From the NCBI GenBank assembly GCA_947476745.1, contig CANJRG010000013.1:53279-117278 (forward strand): a stretch of 64,000 bases of DNA, written 5' to 3'. Source of the DNA: Acidimicrobiia bacterium (GTDB lineage Bacteria > Actinomycetota > Acidimicrobiia > Acidimicrobiales > CAIXPF01). The notes beneath the pieces were generated by a model that was not told where the DNA came from, did not search any database, and saw only the letters and a program-made list of their open reading frames with translations. Positions 25,278 through 36,616 of the stretch are shown piece after piece. The translations under genes were made by a program, and so were the position numbers. How positions within the stretch are numbered: the first letter of the stretch is position 1; the number at the start of each line of letters is the position of its first letter.

Positions 25278-26939
25278 CTAGATCTCCATGACGACGGGCA
25301 CGATCATCGGTCGGCGTTTGGTGCGCTCGTTGACGAAGCGTCCCGTGCTGCGACGGATGCGCTGCTGCAGGGTCTCGAGGTCGGTCGTGCCCTGGCTCAG
25401 CGCCTCCAACAGCTCCGCCCGCACGACCTCGGCACCCTCTTCGAGCAGGTCCTCGGCCTCGGGGGCGTACACCCAGCCCCGGGTGATGATCTCCGGGCCG
25501 GTGACCACCGAGCGGGCGTGGGTGTCGACGGCGACGATCACCACGACCACCCCCTCCTCGCTGAGCACCCGGCGATCGCGCAACACGCCGCGTCCGACGT
25601 CACCGACGATGCCGTCGACGAACACGTAGTTGGCGCTGACCTTGCCGCCCCGGTGCACGCCCTGGTCGTCGAGCACGATCTGGTCGCCGTCCTCGCAGAC
25701 CATGACATGGTCAGGATCGATCCCGATGTCCTCGGCGATTCGGCCGTGGGCCACCATCTGGCGGTACTCCCCGTGGACCGGGATGAACCACTCCGGACGG
25801 ACCAGCGAGTGGTAGAGCAGCAACTCGCCGGCCTGGGCGTGCCCGGTCGCATGCACGTCGGCGATGCCGGTGTGCACCACCTCGGCGCCCAGCCGGGTCA
25901 GACCGTTGATGACCCGGGACACGTTCTGCTCGTTACCGGGGATCGGGTGCGAGGACAAGATGACCGTGTCGTCGCGGCCGATCTTCAGCCAACGGTTCTG
26001 GTTCGCCGCCATCAGGGACAGGGCCGACATCGGTTCGCCCTGGCTCCCGGTGGAGATGATGCACACCTGGTCGGGCCGGTACTTCTCCAGTTCCTCGATG
26101 TCGACCAGCTTGGATGCCGGGATGTCGAGCAGGCCCATGTCGCGGGCCATGCGGATGTTCCGCTTCATAGACATTCCGAGGGATGCCACCACCCGGCCCT
26201 GCTCGATGGCGGCATCGGCGATCTGCTGCACCCGGTGGATGTGCGACGAGAAACAGGCCACGACCAGACGCCGGTCCTGGTGCTCGTGGAACAGGTCGTA
26301 GAGGACCCGGCCCACCGCGCTCTCAGAGGCCGAATACCCGGGCTCGTCGGCGTTGGTGGAATCGGCGAGCAGCAGCCGGATGCCCTTGCTGTGGGACAGG
26401 TGGCCGAGCCTGGCCAGATCGGAACGGCGCCCGTCGACAGGGGTGGTGTCGATCTTGAAGTCGCCCGAGTGCAAGATGATGCCCTGAGGGGTGTGGAACG
26501 CGATGGCGTTGCCCGACGGGACCGAGTGGGTGATCGGGATGAACTCGATCTCCATCGACCCGATGGTCACGGACTCACCGTCGGCCACCGGGTTGAAGGA
26601 CGTGCGGCCGAGCAGGCCCGCCTCCTCGATCCGATTGCGGGCCAGGCCCAGCGTGAACCGGGAGCCGTACAGCGGTACCGACACCTCGCGCAGAAGGAAC
26701 GGGAGGCCGCCGACGTGGTCCTCGTGGCCGTGGGTCAGTACCACCGCCTTCAGCCTGTCGGCATGCTCGACGATCCACGAGAAGTCGGGCAGGACCAGGT
26801 CGACGCCCGGCATGTCTGGGCCGGGGAACATCAGCCCGAAGTCGATGAGGACCAGGTCCCCGTCGACCTCGACGGCCGCACAGTTGCGCCCGATCTCGCC
26901 GAGTCCGCCCAGGAACGTGATGGTGACCGGTGACGCCAT
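25278..26939 (-). CDS. rnj: ribonuclease J
   Basis: Metallo-beta-lactamase/beta-CASP ribonuclease (endo- and 5'-exonuclease) for mRNA turnover and rRNA maturation. From ATG 26939 the product is 553 residues. The zinc motif is THGHEDHVGG (His70, His72, Asp74, His75). Other landmarks are FLGGLGEIGRNC, the HSGDFKIDTTP segment, the beta-CASP STGSQGEPMSAL and HATGHAQAGE. An in-frame ATG at 26981 would add 14 residues outside the family start. It sits between dapA and ftsK, a conserved order in actinobacteria. Confidence 0.96.
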   Translation of the reverse strand: MASPVTITFLGGLGEIGRNCAAVEVDGDLVLIDFGLMFPGPDMPGVDLVLPDFSWIVEHADRLKAVVLTHGHEDHVGGLPFLLREVSVPLYGSRFTLGLARNRIEEAGLLGRTSFNPVADGESVTIGSMEIEFIPITHSVPSGNAIAFHTPQGIILHSGDFKIDTTPVDGRRSDLARLGHLSHSKGIRLLLADSTNADEPGYSASESAVGRVLYDLFHEHQDRRLVVACFSSHIHRVQQIADAAIEQGRVVASLGMSMKRNIRMARDMGLLDIPASKLVDIEELEKYRPDQVCIISTGSQGEPMSALSLMAANQNRWLKIGRDDTVILSSHPIPGNEQNVSRVINGLTRLGAEVVHTGIADVHATGHAQAGELLLYHSLVRPEWFIPVHGEYRQMVAHGRIAEDIGIDPDHVMVCEDGDQIVLDDQGVHRGGKVSANYVFVDGIVGDVGRGVLRDRRVLSEEGVVVVIVAVDTHARSVVTGPEIITRGWVYAPEAEDLLEEGAEVVRAELLEALSQGTTDLETLQQRIRRSTGRFVNERTKRRPMIVPVVMEI

Positions 26940-27005
26940 GGTGCAACGACGGTAGCCGTTTCCCGCTCCCGGCACGTGCACCGGCCACGAGCGCGCCAGT
27001 GGGGA

Positions 27006-27899
27006 TCAGGCCCGGCGGGCCGCCTCGAGGTCGGCCAGCACCTGCAGGGCCTTGTCCTGCAGGCCCTCCGGGGTGGGGCCCATCGGCGGACGGCACTCCC
27101 CCACCTTGCGACCGATGGCCCGCAGCAGGGCCTTGGTAGGCACCGGATTGGGCGCCACCAGCCCGGTCTCGAAGTCGTAGGACGGGATCATCCGGGCATT
27201 GAGCAGACGGGCCCGCTCCACGTCGCCCTTGGCGAAGGACTCGACCATGTCGACCATGTCGGCGGCGCACCAGTGGGTGGCCACGCCGACCACGCCGACC
27301 GCGCCGACCGACAGGAACGGCAACGTCAACGAATCGTCCCCTGAGTAGACCTCGAACCCCGACGGCGCCCGGGCGATGAACGAAGCGGTCTCGGACGGAT
27401 CGCCTGCCGCGTCCTTGAGGGCCACGATGTTGGGCACCCCATGGGCGAGCTCGAGCAACGTCGCCGTGTCGATCTTGCGCCCCGTGCGTACCGGGATGTC
27501 GTAGAGCATCACCGGCAGCGACGACGTCTCGGCAAGGGTCGTGAAGTGCCGCAGCAGGCCGGCCTGTGACGGGCGGTTGTAGTACGGGGTCACGATCAGC
27601 AGCCCGTCGACGCCGGCCGCCTCGGCCCGTTCGATCAGATCGAGCGACTCGGCAGTGTTGTTCGACCCGACGCCGGCGATGACCGGCACCGACACCGCGT
27701 CACGCACAACCTGGAACAGCCGGCCCTGCTCGTCATGGCTGAGGGTCGGGCTCTCGCCGGTGGTCCCAGCGACCACCAGCCCCTGGTTGCCGTTGTCGAC
27801 GAGCCAACGGGCGAGCGCGGCCACCTCGTCGAAGTCGACTTCACCCCGCTCGTCGAAGGGGGTGATCATGGCGGTGAGGACCGCTCCGAAACGAGCCAT
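27006..27899 (-). CDS. dapA: 4-hydroxy-tetrahydrodipicolinate synthase
   Basis: Condenses pyruvate and aspartate semialdehyde, the first committed step to diaminopimelate. The 297-residue product has AGTTGES (44-50), VTPYYNRPSQAGLLRHF, Tyr133 in MLYDIPVRTG, and the Schiff-base Lys162 in VALKDAAGD. A GGGAG ribosome-binding site lies 8 bases before ATG 27899. It is followed by RNase J after 66 bases. Confidence 0.96.
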   Translation of the reverse strand: MARFGAVLTAMITPFDERGEVDFDEVAALARWLVDNGNQGLVVAGTTGESPTLSHDEQGRLFQVVRDAVSVPVIAGVGSNNTAESLDLIERAEAAGVDGLLIVTPYYNRPSQAGLLRHFTTLAETSSLPVMLYDIPVRTGRKIDTATLLELAHGVPNIVALKDAAGDPSETASFIARAPSGFEVYSGDDSLTLPFLSVGAVGVVGVATHWCAADMVDMVESFAKGDVERARLLNARMIPSYDFETGLVAPNPVPTKALLRAIGRKVGECRPPMGPTPEGLQDKALQVLADLEAARRA

Positions 27900-27984
27900 C
27901 GAGATGCTCCCAGCTGAGGCAGAACGAATCGGCTTCGAGCCTACCCGGCAGCATGCCGGGGCGCGGGCCGGACGGCACCGGCGC

Positions 27985-28611
27985 TCAGCGTGTGGTCTCG
28001 GCCGCTCGATCCAGGTTGAGCGTGGCCAGCAGGTCCTCGTGCAGCTCGAACCAGACCGTGTGGTAGCTGGCGATCATCGGCTTGGTGAACCAGTCGCGCT
28101 CGCCGTCACGGACCCGGCTCAGAGCGTGGGCCAGACGCCGTCCGTAGCCGCCGTAGCGGCCGATGCACGCGGCCAGACGCCAGCAGACCGGTTGGGCGGC
28201 ACCGTCGAGCTCGACCAGCCGGCCGACCACGGCGTCGTCGTACGCGGCGTCCGTATGGTCGTTGAGCGTCTCCGGGCCCGTCATCTGCCAGTCGGTGCAC
28301 AGCGCCAGAAGCAGGCCGTTGAGCTGCAGGAAGTCCCGGTAGCAGCGCTCGAGCTCGACACGGCAGCCTGCGTCGTCGAGTTCCGCGGCCAGCAGGCGTT
28401 CGCCCTCGGCCCGGCCGGCAGGGGTCAGGGACCATCCGTTGAAGCGGCCCGACCGGTGGGTGGCGAGCCCGGTGGCGGCGAACCCCTCGAGCAGTGCGGC
28501 CACCTCCTCCTGGGGCAAGCCGGCCGCTGCGGCGACGACGTCGGCCGGGCGGAACCCGGCGAGACGTAACCCCAGCAGCACCAGCAACGAGGGCGGCGAG
28601 GTCGGGCTCAT
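27985..28611 (-). CDS. winged-helix transcriptional-regulator-like protein
   Basis: Function unknown. The 208-residue product (ATG 28611, starting MSPTSPPSLLVLLGLRLAGF) begins with a winged-helix-like region: PADVVAAAAGLPQEEVAALLEGFAATG as helix-turn-helix, GLATHRSGRFNGWSLTPAGR as wing. The alpha-helical C-terminal domain has the block WQMTGPETLNDHTDAAYDDAV and ends SYHTVWFELHEDLLATL. I recall this C-terminal pattern in actinobacterial MarR-like proteins but cannot name the regulon. The frame is open 38 codons further upstream without family-like sequence. It is upstream of dapA on the same strand. Confidence 0.65.
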   Translation of the reverse strand: MSPTSPPSLLVLLGLRLAGFRPADVVAAAAGLPQEEVAALLEGFAATGLATHRSGRFNGWSLTPAGRAEGERLLAAELDDAGCRVELERCYRDFLQLNGLLLALCTDWQMTGPETLNDHTDAAYDDAVVGRLVELDGAAQPVCWRLAACIGRYGGYGRRLAHALSRVRDGERDWFTKPMIASYHTVWFELHEDLLATLNLDRAAETTR

Positions 28612-28750
28612 CGACGCCCACGCTACCGGCGGTTTCCGCAGCCGGGGCGCACCCCGGGCAAACCCCGGGGGCACCGACAGCAGGCCGAGCGCAGGTCGGG
28701 CCGCCGCCAGGCGGGCCGACGCCACGTGCTCACCTCGTCGGGTCGGAACT

Positions 28751-28789
28751 CAGCCTCCCCGCTCGACGATCAGCCTCCCCGCTCGACGA

Positions 28790-28796
<7 letters not shown>
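28751..28796. repeat. 20-bp perfect tandem duplication at the SURF1 stop
   Basis: CAGCCTCCCCGCTCGACGAT occurs at 28751-28770 and 28771-28790, followed by a partial third copy CAGCCT (28791-28796) that contains part of the SURF1 stop codon. Identity between full copies is 100 percent, so the duplication is recent or selected. Confidence 0.9.
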
Positions 28797-31142
<2,346 letters not shown>

Positions 31143-31176
31143 CCGGCGAGGACGGCAAGGCGAGGCGAGGCGTCGC

Positions 31177-32004
31177 ATGGACCGTGGATGGGCCGAGGAC
31201 TTCGTCGACCTCGCGTTGCCCGTGGCCTGCTCCGCAGAGGTCCACCAGCTGCACTGGAGCGCCGGCCGCCTTCGGGCGGCCGCGCATCCCGATCTCGACA
31301 GCGAGGCGGCCCTTGCGGCCCTCGGCGGCGATCTGCCGGCCTGCGTCGACGCCGTGGCCATCTGGCGCCGGGCGGTCACCGACGGCGGCTTCCTGGCCGA
31401 GTGGTGCGATCACGACCTCGACGACCCGGTCTACCGCCACCACCTGCAGATCGCCGTGAACCGGCTGCGCAACGAAGGGGTCCAGGACCTGCTGCGCAGC
31501 CTGCCGGCCCGACGGGCCGAGGCGATGGGCCGCTTCCTGCTGCGCTTCCCGCAAGCCTGGGTCGACCGCGCCGCACTGGGGGTCGTGCGCCGCAACCGCC
31601 GGGCCGGCCCGAACGACGCCCTGGCCGGGGCGATCCGCCGGGCGGTCCAGGTGCGGGCCCGCAGCAGCTTCGTGCGCAGCCTGGCCCGCTGGAACCGGGT
31701 CGTGCGCCCGGCGGCGCTGGTGCGTTTCGAGTGCGTCGTCACCCCGTGGGACACCCCGCCGCACGCCGCCGGGGTGTTGGACGGCACGGCGAGCTGGTGC
31801 CGGGTGGGGTTGAGCCCCCGGTGGCTGGTCGAGGTGTGGGGACCGGGCCGGGCCGTCGACGAGCAGGGTGACCTGGTCCTGGGCCACGACAGGATGACCC
31901 TGCGTTGGGAGGCCACCGCCGACGGTCGGCTCGCCGCCTGTGTCCGGCCCGGCGGTCCCGGGCCGGGCGAGGACCGGCTCGGGACCGCCTCAGCCCTGCC
32001 GTAG
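31177..32004 (+). CDS. protein of unknown function
   Basis: I do not recognise this family. The 275-residue product has no signal peptide or membrane helix. It is Arg/Ala/Trp-rich, with an apparent helical N-terminal half (YRHHLQIAVNRLRNEGVQDLLRSL) and a C-terminal half that reads as beta strands (VRFECVVTPWDTPP, WCRVGLSPRWLVEVWGPG, MTLRWEATADGRLAACVRPG). It starts 34 bases after argG and overlaps the 3' end of the opposite-strand PAP2/Lon gene by 15 bases. Codon use looks normal for the window, which supports a real gene. Confidence 0.6.
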   Translation: MDRGWAEDFVDLALPVACSAEVHQLHWSAGRLRAAAHPDLDSEAALAALGGDLPACVDAVAIWRRAVTDGGFLAEWCDHDLDDPVYRHHLQIAVNRLRNEGVQDLLRSLPARRAEAMGRFLLRFPQAWVDRAALGVVRRNRRAGPNDALAGAIRRAVQVRARSSFVRSLARWNRVVRPAALVRFECVVTPWDTPPHAAGVLDGTASWCRVGLSPRWLVEVWGPGRAVDEQGDLVLGHDRMTLRWEATADGRLAACVRPGGPGPGEDRLGTASALP

Positions 32005-33861
32005 GGCGGCGAGGCCCTCGTCGAAGGTGTGCACCCCGACGACCTCGATCCGTCCTTGCGCCGCCGCCGTCGCGGCCTCGGCCTGTTCGGCCGGCGCCAG
32101 GAACAGCGCGGCACCGGAGTTCACCGCCGCCCGAACCTTCTCCTCGATCCCGCCGATGCGGCCGACCGTCCCGGCGAGCGACAGGGTGCCGGTGCCGGCG
32201 ATGTGCCGGCCTGCGGCGAGGTCCTCCTCGGAGAGCGTGTCGTACACAGCCAGGGCGGTGAGCAGACCTGCGGACGGTCCGCCGACCCGACCGCCGTCGA
32301 CGGTGACGTCGATCGGCAGATCGAAATGAAGGTTGGCGGTGGCGACCCCGACCCCCAGCCCGAATCGACCCGAACGGGGCAGGCGACGCAGCTGCACCGG
32401 CACCGTGCGCACCGTGCCGTCGAAGGCCCGCACCGTCAGTTCGGTCGGCACGGTCCGCTCGTCGGGCGCTTCCGACGGGGTCGGGTCGATACCGGCGGCG
32501 CCGGTCACCGCGATCAGCGCCTGACGCAATGCATCCTCGTTGGTCACCGCCTCGCCACCGACGGCGGTCACCACATCGCCGGCCACCAGCACGCCGTCCG
32601 CCGGGCTTGCCGGTTCGACCCCGGTCACGAGCGCACCGTCGCCCTGCTGGCCGACCGTACGACCCAGCTTTTGTTCAGCCACCGCCACCGCCACGGCGCT
32701 GGCGTCGACGAAGCGCTGACGCTCCATCGCCCGGTAGGCGGCGTCGTCCTGCCCGGCAGGGACGACGGCCTCGTGGGGGACGATCTCGTCGACCGAGCCG
32801 GCGAGCTCGTGCCAGGCCCAACCGCCGATGGTGAGGGTGGTGGAGCGAACGGTCAGGCCGCTGTAGGTGCCGTTGAGCGTCTCCGCCCCGGCGACACCCG
32901 GCTCGCGCACCGCGATCGCCGAGTTGAGCGGGATCAGCGACCCCGGTGACAGCACGAAGTACGGCAGCCGGATCGACCCCGCCAGGGCTGCGGCGACGCC
33001 CGCCACCAGGCACAGCCCATAGCGCAGCCAGGGCCGGCTGATGGCCGGTCGGTCGGCGGGTACGAACCTGGAGCAGCCGGCCGCCGTGAGCAGCACCGTG
33101 GCGGCTCCGAGCAGGGCGCCGGCGACGGCGTCGCTGGCGGTGGACGGACCGGCTGTGGTCACCGCGACGGCGGCCAGGGTCACGGCTGTTGCGACGCCGA
33201 AGCAGACGACGGTCCGACCACGCCGCCGGCTCCTGGCATCGCCCTGCGGCCACCACGCCACCAGCGCGGCGGCAACGGCCAGGGCGGCCACCGCGGTGGT
33301 CACCCCGGAGGGAAAGGTGAACACGCCATCGAAGCGACGGCCGATGACCGGACGGACCACGAGCTGGCCGGCGACCAGCGCCACCACCGGGCCGGCGGCC
33401 GCCGCACGGCCGAGGCGCTGGTCGGCCCGCCGGCCCGCCAGCCAGACCAGCCCGGCCCAGGCTGCGACCGCTGGCAGCAGCAGCCAACGGCCGTCGATTC
33501 CGGCCAGGGCGCCGACCGGCAACCACTCGGCGAGCCGCGCCGCGACCGGATCGACCGAGCGATCGAAGGCCAGTGGACCTTTGCCGCCCAACGCCGCCAC
33601 CGCGAGCCAGGCGAACAGCACGGCCGGCACGGCACCCGCCACGGCTAGGCCCACAGATCGCACCGCCGGCGTCCCATGGTCCCCCTCGGCGGCCGGAACC
33701 TGGCCGATCGGACCCTGCTGTTCGAGCTCGGTCGACGGGACGGACACGTCTCCATGGTGGCCGACCGCGACCGTAGAACCGAGGCGGTCCGGTGCGGATC
33801 GCCGGGCGCTGGAAACGATCGGATCGTGACGGGTATCGGGAAGCACGACGCAACCGTGCAC
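31990..33861 (-). CDS. fusion of degenerate PAP2-like membrane domain with PDZ and Lon-type protease domains
   Basis: The C-terminal half is a YlbL-like protein. It has a PDZ domain (about 408-490, VTGVEPASPADGVLVAGDVVTAVGG) and a Lon serine-lysine protease domain with Ser530 in GGPSAGLL and Lys575 in GGIEEKVRAAV, after FVLSPGSLIPLNSAI. The N-terminal half (about 70-300) is a multi-helix membrane domain resembling PAP2 phosphatases: RP (170-171), FPSGVTT (183-189) and ASDAVAGALLG. The catalytic histidines are missing: PSGH is PSGV, and the SR-x5-H-x3-D site has no His. The protease is likely active at the membrane; the phosphatase is likely not. The start is unclear, and residues 1-65 look unconserved. 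Fusion is inferred from one uninterrupted frame. Confidence 0.8.
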   Translation of the reverse strand: MHGCVVLPDTRHDPIVSSARRSAPDRLGSTVAVGHHGDVSVPSTELEQQGPIGQVPAAEGDHGTPAVRSVGLAVAGAVPAVLFAWLAVAALGGKGPLAFDRSVDPVAARLAEWLPVGALAGIDGRWLLLPAVAAWAGLVWLAGRRADQRLGRAAAAGPVVALVAGQLVVRPVIGRRFDGVFTFPSGVTTAVAALAVAAALVAWWPQGDARSRRRGRTVVCFGVATAVTLAAVAVTTAGPSTASDAVAGALLGAATVLLTAAGCSRFVPADRPAISRPWLRYGLCLVAGVAAALAGSIRLPYFVLSPGSLIPLNSAIAVREPGVAGAETLNGTYSGLTVRSTTLTIGGWAWHELAGSVDEIVPHEAVVPAGQDDAAYRAMERQRFVDASAVAVAVAEQKLGRTVGQQGDGALVTGVEPASPADGVLVAGDVVTAVGGEAVTNEDALRQALIAVTGAAGIDPTPSEAPDERTVPTELTVRAFDGTVRTVPVQLRRLPRSGRFGLGVGVATANLHFDLPIDVTVDGGRVGGPSAGLLTALAVYDTLSEEDLAAGRHIAGTGTLSLAGTVGRIGGIEEKVRAAVNSGAALFLAPAEQAEAATAAAQGRIEVVGVHTFDEGLAALRQG

Positions 33862-33912
33862 CCGGGCACCGAAAGCCCCGCGAAGTTCCCGGACCCGCCG
33901 GCGCGGCGCGGC

Positions 33913-34893
33913 TCAGCGGGCGGCCAACGCCGTCCCGAGGTCGGCGTTCATGGCGTCGAGCGCCCGGCCGGCCGAACCGACCCAGTCGGCCTCATCGTCG
34001 TGCTGCCAGGCCGCGAGGATCTGGCGGGAGGAGTTGACCAGCAGACCGGCGGGGCCGGACAGGCGGGCGCCGGCCACCGCGTCGGCAGCCGATCCGCCCT
34101 GTGCGCCGTAGCCGGGGACGAGGAACCACGTGTCGGGCATCCGCCTGCGCAGCTCGCGGGCCTGGTCGGGCCAGGTCGCGCCGACCACCGCACCGACCGC
34201 GCTGAGCCCGCACCGGCCGACGCGGCTGCGACCCCAGGTCGTCACCAGCTCGGCCATCGCATCGGCCACCGTGCCGGTATCGATGACCCGGTCCTGCAGG
34301 TCGGCGGCCGACGGGTTGGAGGTGCGTACCAACACGAAAATGCCGTGCCCGCCGGCATCGGCATCGCCGGCCGCGCCGAGGAACGGGTCGATGGCGTCGC
34401 CGCCGAGGTAGCCGTTGACGGTCAGCCAGTCGCCTCCCAGACCGGAAAGCCTGGCCCCGTCGAGGCCGGGAGCGCCCCCGAACGCCGCCTGGGCGTAATG
34501 GGTGGCCGTGGAGCCGATGTCGTTCCGCTTGCCGTCGACGATGACCTGCAGGCCGCGCTCGCCCGCCGCAGCGACGGTGGCCTCGAGGGTTCGCCAGCCG
34601 ACGGCGCCGTAGGCCTCGTAGCACGCAACCTGCGGCTTGACCACCGGGCAACGACCGGCGACGGCGTCGAGGATGCCGAGGTTGAACGCCAAGAAGGCGT
34701 CGGCCACCGCCTCGGCACCGTCCCCGTGGCGTTCGAGAGCGGCTCGGCGCAACGCGGGCGGGATCAGCTCAGGCCGGGGGTCGAGCCCGACGCAGGCGAC
34801 CGACGCGGTGGCGGCGACCGCGGCCTCGAGTCGGTCCGCAGCATGATCGGGACGGCCCGCGGTGTCGGTGGTTCGGTCGGACATGGTGCTCAT
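33913..34893 (-). CDS. pyrF: orotidine 5'-phosphate decarboxylase
   Basis: Last step of UMP synthesis. The 326-residue product belongs to the longer (type 2) PyrF group: VGLDPRPELIPP, then the catalytic motif VIVDGKRNDIGSTA (Lys122) and VPGYGAQGGSAADA in the phosphate-binding region. It is somewhat long for the group because of the first 20 residues; a start at the fourth codon (ATG 34884) is possible. Its ATG overlaps the stop of the acyl-CoA synthetase gene, a coupling with no obvious metabolic logic. Confidence 0.94.
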   Translation of the reverse strand: MSTMSDRTTDTAGRPDHAADRLEAAVAATASVACVGLDPRPELIPPALRRAALERHGDGAEAVADAFLAFNLGILDAVAGRCPVVKPQVACYEAYGAVGWRTLEATVAAAGERGLQVIVDGKRNDIGSTATHYAQAAFGGAPGLDGARLSGLGGDWLTVNGYLGGDAIDPFLGAAGDADAGGHGIFVLVRTSNPSAADLQDRVIDTGTVADAMAELVTTWGRSRVGRCGLSAVGAVVGATWPDQARELRRRMPDTWFLVPGYGAQGGSAADAVAGARLSGPAGLLVNSSRQILAAWQHDDEADWVGSAGRALDAMNADLGTALAAR

Positions 34894-36527
34894 CCTGTCG
34901 GCAGTTGGTGGGCGGCGAAACGGCTGCGCAGGTCCTTCTTGGAGAACTTGCCGGTCGAGGTCTTGGGCACCTCGTCGATGAACACCACGTCGTCGGGCAT
35001 CCACCACTTGGCGATACGGCCGTCGAGGAAGGCCAGGATCTCCTCGCGGGTGGCCGTCTCGCCCGGCTTGAGCACCACGCAGGCCAGCGGCCTCTCCTGC
35101 CAGCGGGGATGGGTGATCCCGATCACTGCGGCCTCGGCGATCTTGGGATGGCCCATCAACTCGTTCTCCACCTCGACGGAGCTGATCCACTCGCCGCCGG
35201 ACTTGATCACGTCCTTGGACCGGTCGACGAGCTTCACGTAGCCGTAGTCGTCGACCACCGCCACGTCGCCGGTCTTCAGCCAGCCGTCCACCGTGAAGCT
35301 CTCGGGGGAACGGGCGTCGTCGTGGTAGCTGCGGATGACCCACGGGCCGCGCACCTGCAGCTCGCCCGAGGTCTCGCCGTCCCACGGCCGCTCCTGCAAC
35401 GTGTCGGGGTCGACCACCCGCATCTCGACCCCCGCAACCACCCGGCCTACGAAGGTCCGTCGTTCGGCCGCCTCCTCCTCGCTCAGCCCGTCGAAGCTCG
35501 TCGCCAGGTGGCACACGGCCGCGATCGGCGAGGTCTCGGTCATGCCCCAGGCCTGCAGCAGCGGCTTGCCGGTCACCGCCCGATATCCCTCGGACAGGGC
35601 CTTGGGCACCGCGGACCCGCCACAGGGGATGGTACGCAGCGCTGACGTGTCGCGGCCCTCGAGCAGGGGAAGGACCCCCATCCATATGGTGGGCACGCCG
35701 GCGGCGACGCTGACCCGCTGTTCGACCATCAGATCGGCCAGGGCGGGGGCGGACAGGTCCGGCCCGGGCAAGACCAGCGTGGCGCCGGTGGTGACCGCGC
35801 CGTGGGCCAGGCCCCAGGCGTTGACGTGGAACATCGGCACCACCGGCATCACCACGTCGCGCTCGCACAGGCCCACCGAATCGGCCTGCATGAGAGCCAT
35901 GGTGTGCAGGTAGGTCGAGCGATGGGAGTACACCGCGCCCTTGGGGTTGCCGGTGGTGCCCGACGTGTAACACATCGAGGCGGCCCTGTTCTCGTCGAGC
36001 TCGGGCCAGCGGGGCAGTGGCTGGGCTGCAGCGAGCAGGGTGTCGAGGTCGTGCACGGCCGGAGCCCCGGGATGGTGCAGCTCGAAGGCGTCATCACCGC
36101 CGTCGTCCATCACCACCAGGTGCTTCACCGTGGTGAAGGTCGACACCAGCGGGGCCAGCAACGGGATCAGCGATCGGTCGACGAAGATCGCCTCATCCGC
36201 GGCGTGGTTGACGATGTAGGTGATCTGCTCGGGGAACAGCCGGATGTTCAGGGTGTGGCACACCCGGCCCGAACAGGGCAGGGCGAAGTACAGCGACAGG
36301 TGGTTGGCTGTGTTCCAGCCGAAGGTGGCCACCCGGGCGTCGGCGCCGAGGCCGAGCTCGTCGAGCACGGTGGCCAGGCGGCGGGTGCGGTCCGCCCACG
36401 ACCCGTACGTGCTGCTGACTACCCCGTTGCGGGTGTTGGTGAGAATGGTCTTGCGGTGGTGGTAGCGCTCCGCCCGCCCGAAGAGATGGCTCAGGGTGAG
36501 CGGAACATTCATCATCAAGCCGTCCAT
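34890..36527 (-). CDS. fatty-acid--CoA ligase (AMP-forming acyl-CoA synthetase)
   Basis: Activates carboxylic acids to CoA thioesters through an acyl-adenylate. The 545-residue product has the AMP-binding P-loop YTSGTTGNPKG (187-197), QAWGMTETSPIAA, the hinge and adenylate Asp region DGWLKTGDVAVVDDYGYVKLVDRSKD, and the C-terminal catalytic Lys in TSTGKFSKKDLR. The pattern is that of medium/long-chain ligases. AGGAGG precedes ATG 36527. Substrate chain length cannot be read from sequence. Confidence 0.93.
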   Translation of the reverse strand: MDGLMMNVPLTLSHLFGRAERYHHRKTILTNTRNGVVSSTYGSWADRTRRLATVLDELGLGADARVATFGWNTANHLSLYFALPCSGRVCHTLNIRLFPEQITYIVNHAADEAIFVDRSLIPLLAPLVSTFTTVKHLVVMDDGGDDAFELHHPGAPAVHDLDTLLAAAQPLPRWPELDENRAASMCYTSGTTGNPKGAVYSHRSTYLHTMALMQADSVGLCERDVVMPVVPMFHVNAWGLAHGAVTTGATLVLPGPDLSAPALADLMVEQRVSVAAGVPTIWMGVLPLLEGRDTSALRTIPCGGSAVPKALSEGYRAVTGKPLLQAWGMTETSPIAAVCHLATSFDGLSEEEAAERRTFVGRVVAGVEMRVVDPDTLQERPWDGETSGELQVRGPWVIRSYHDDARSPESFTVDGWLKTGDVAVVDDYGYVKLVDRSKDVIKSGGEWISSVEVENELMGHPKIAEAAVIGITHPRWQERPLACVVLKPGETATREEILAFLDGRIAKWWMPDDVVFIDEVPKTSTGKFSKKDLRSRFAAHQLPTG

Positions 36528-36616
36528 GAGGACCTCCTGTTGGCGTGACGGGGCTGCAGGAGCCTCTACAGTGCCACTGCACCGATCCGCCGTCGATTCG
36601 GTGCGACCACGATCCC

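Noticed and set aside
24441..26933. 830-codon plus-strand frame over ftsK and RNase J
   Set aside because: Antisense to two well-defined genes; no motifs.
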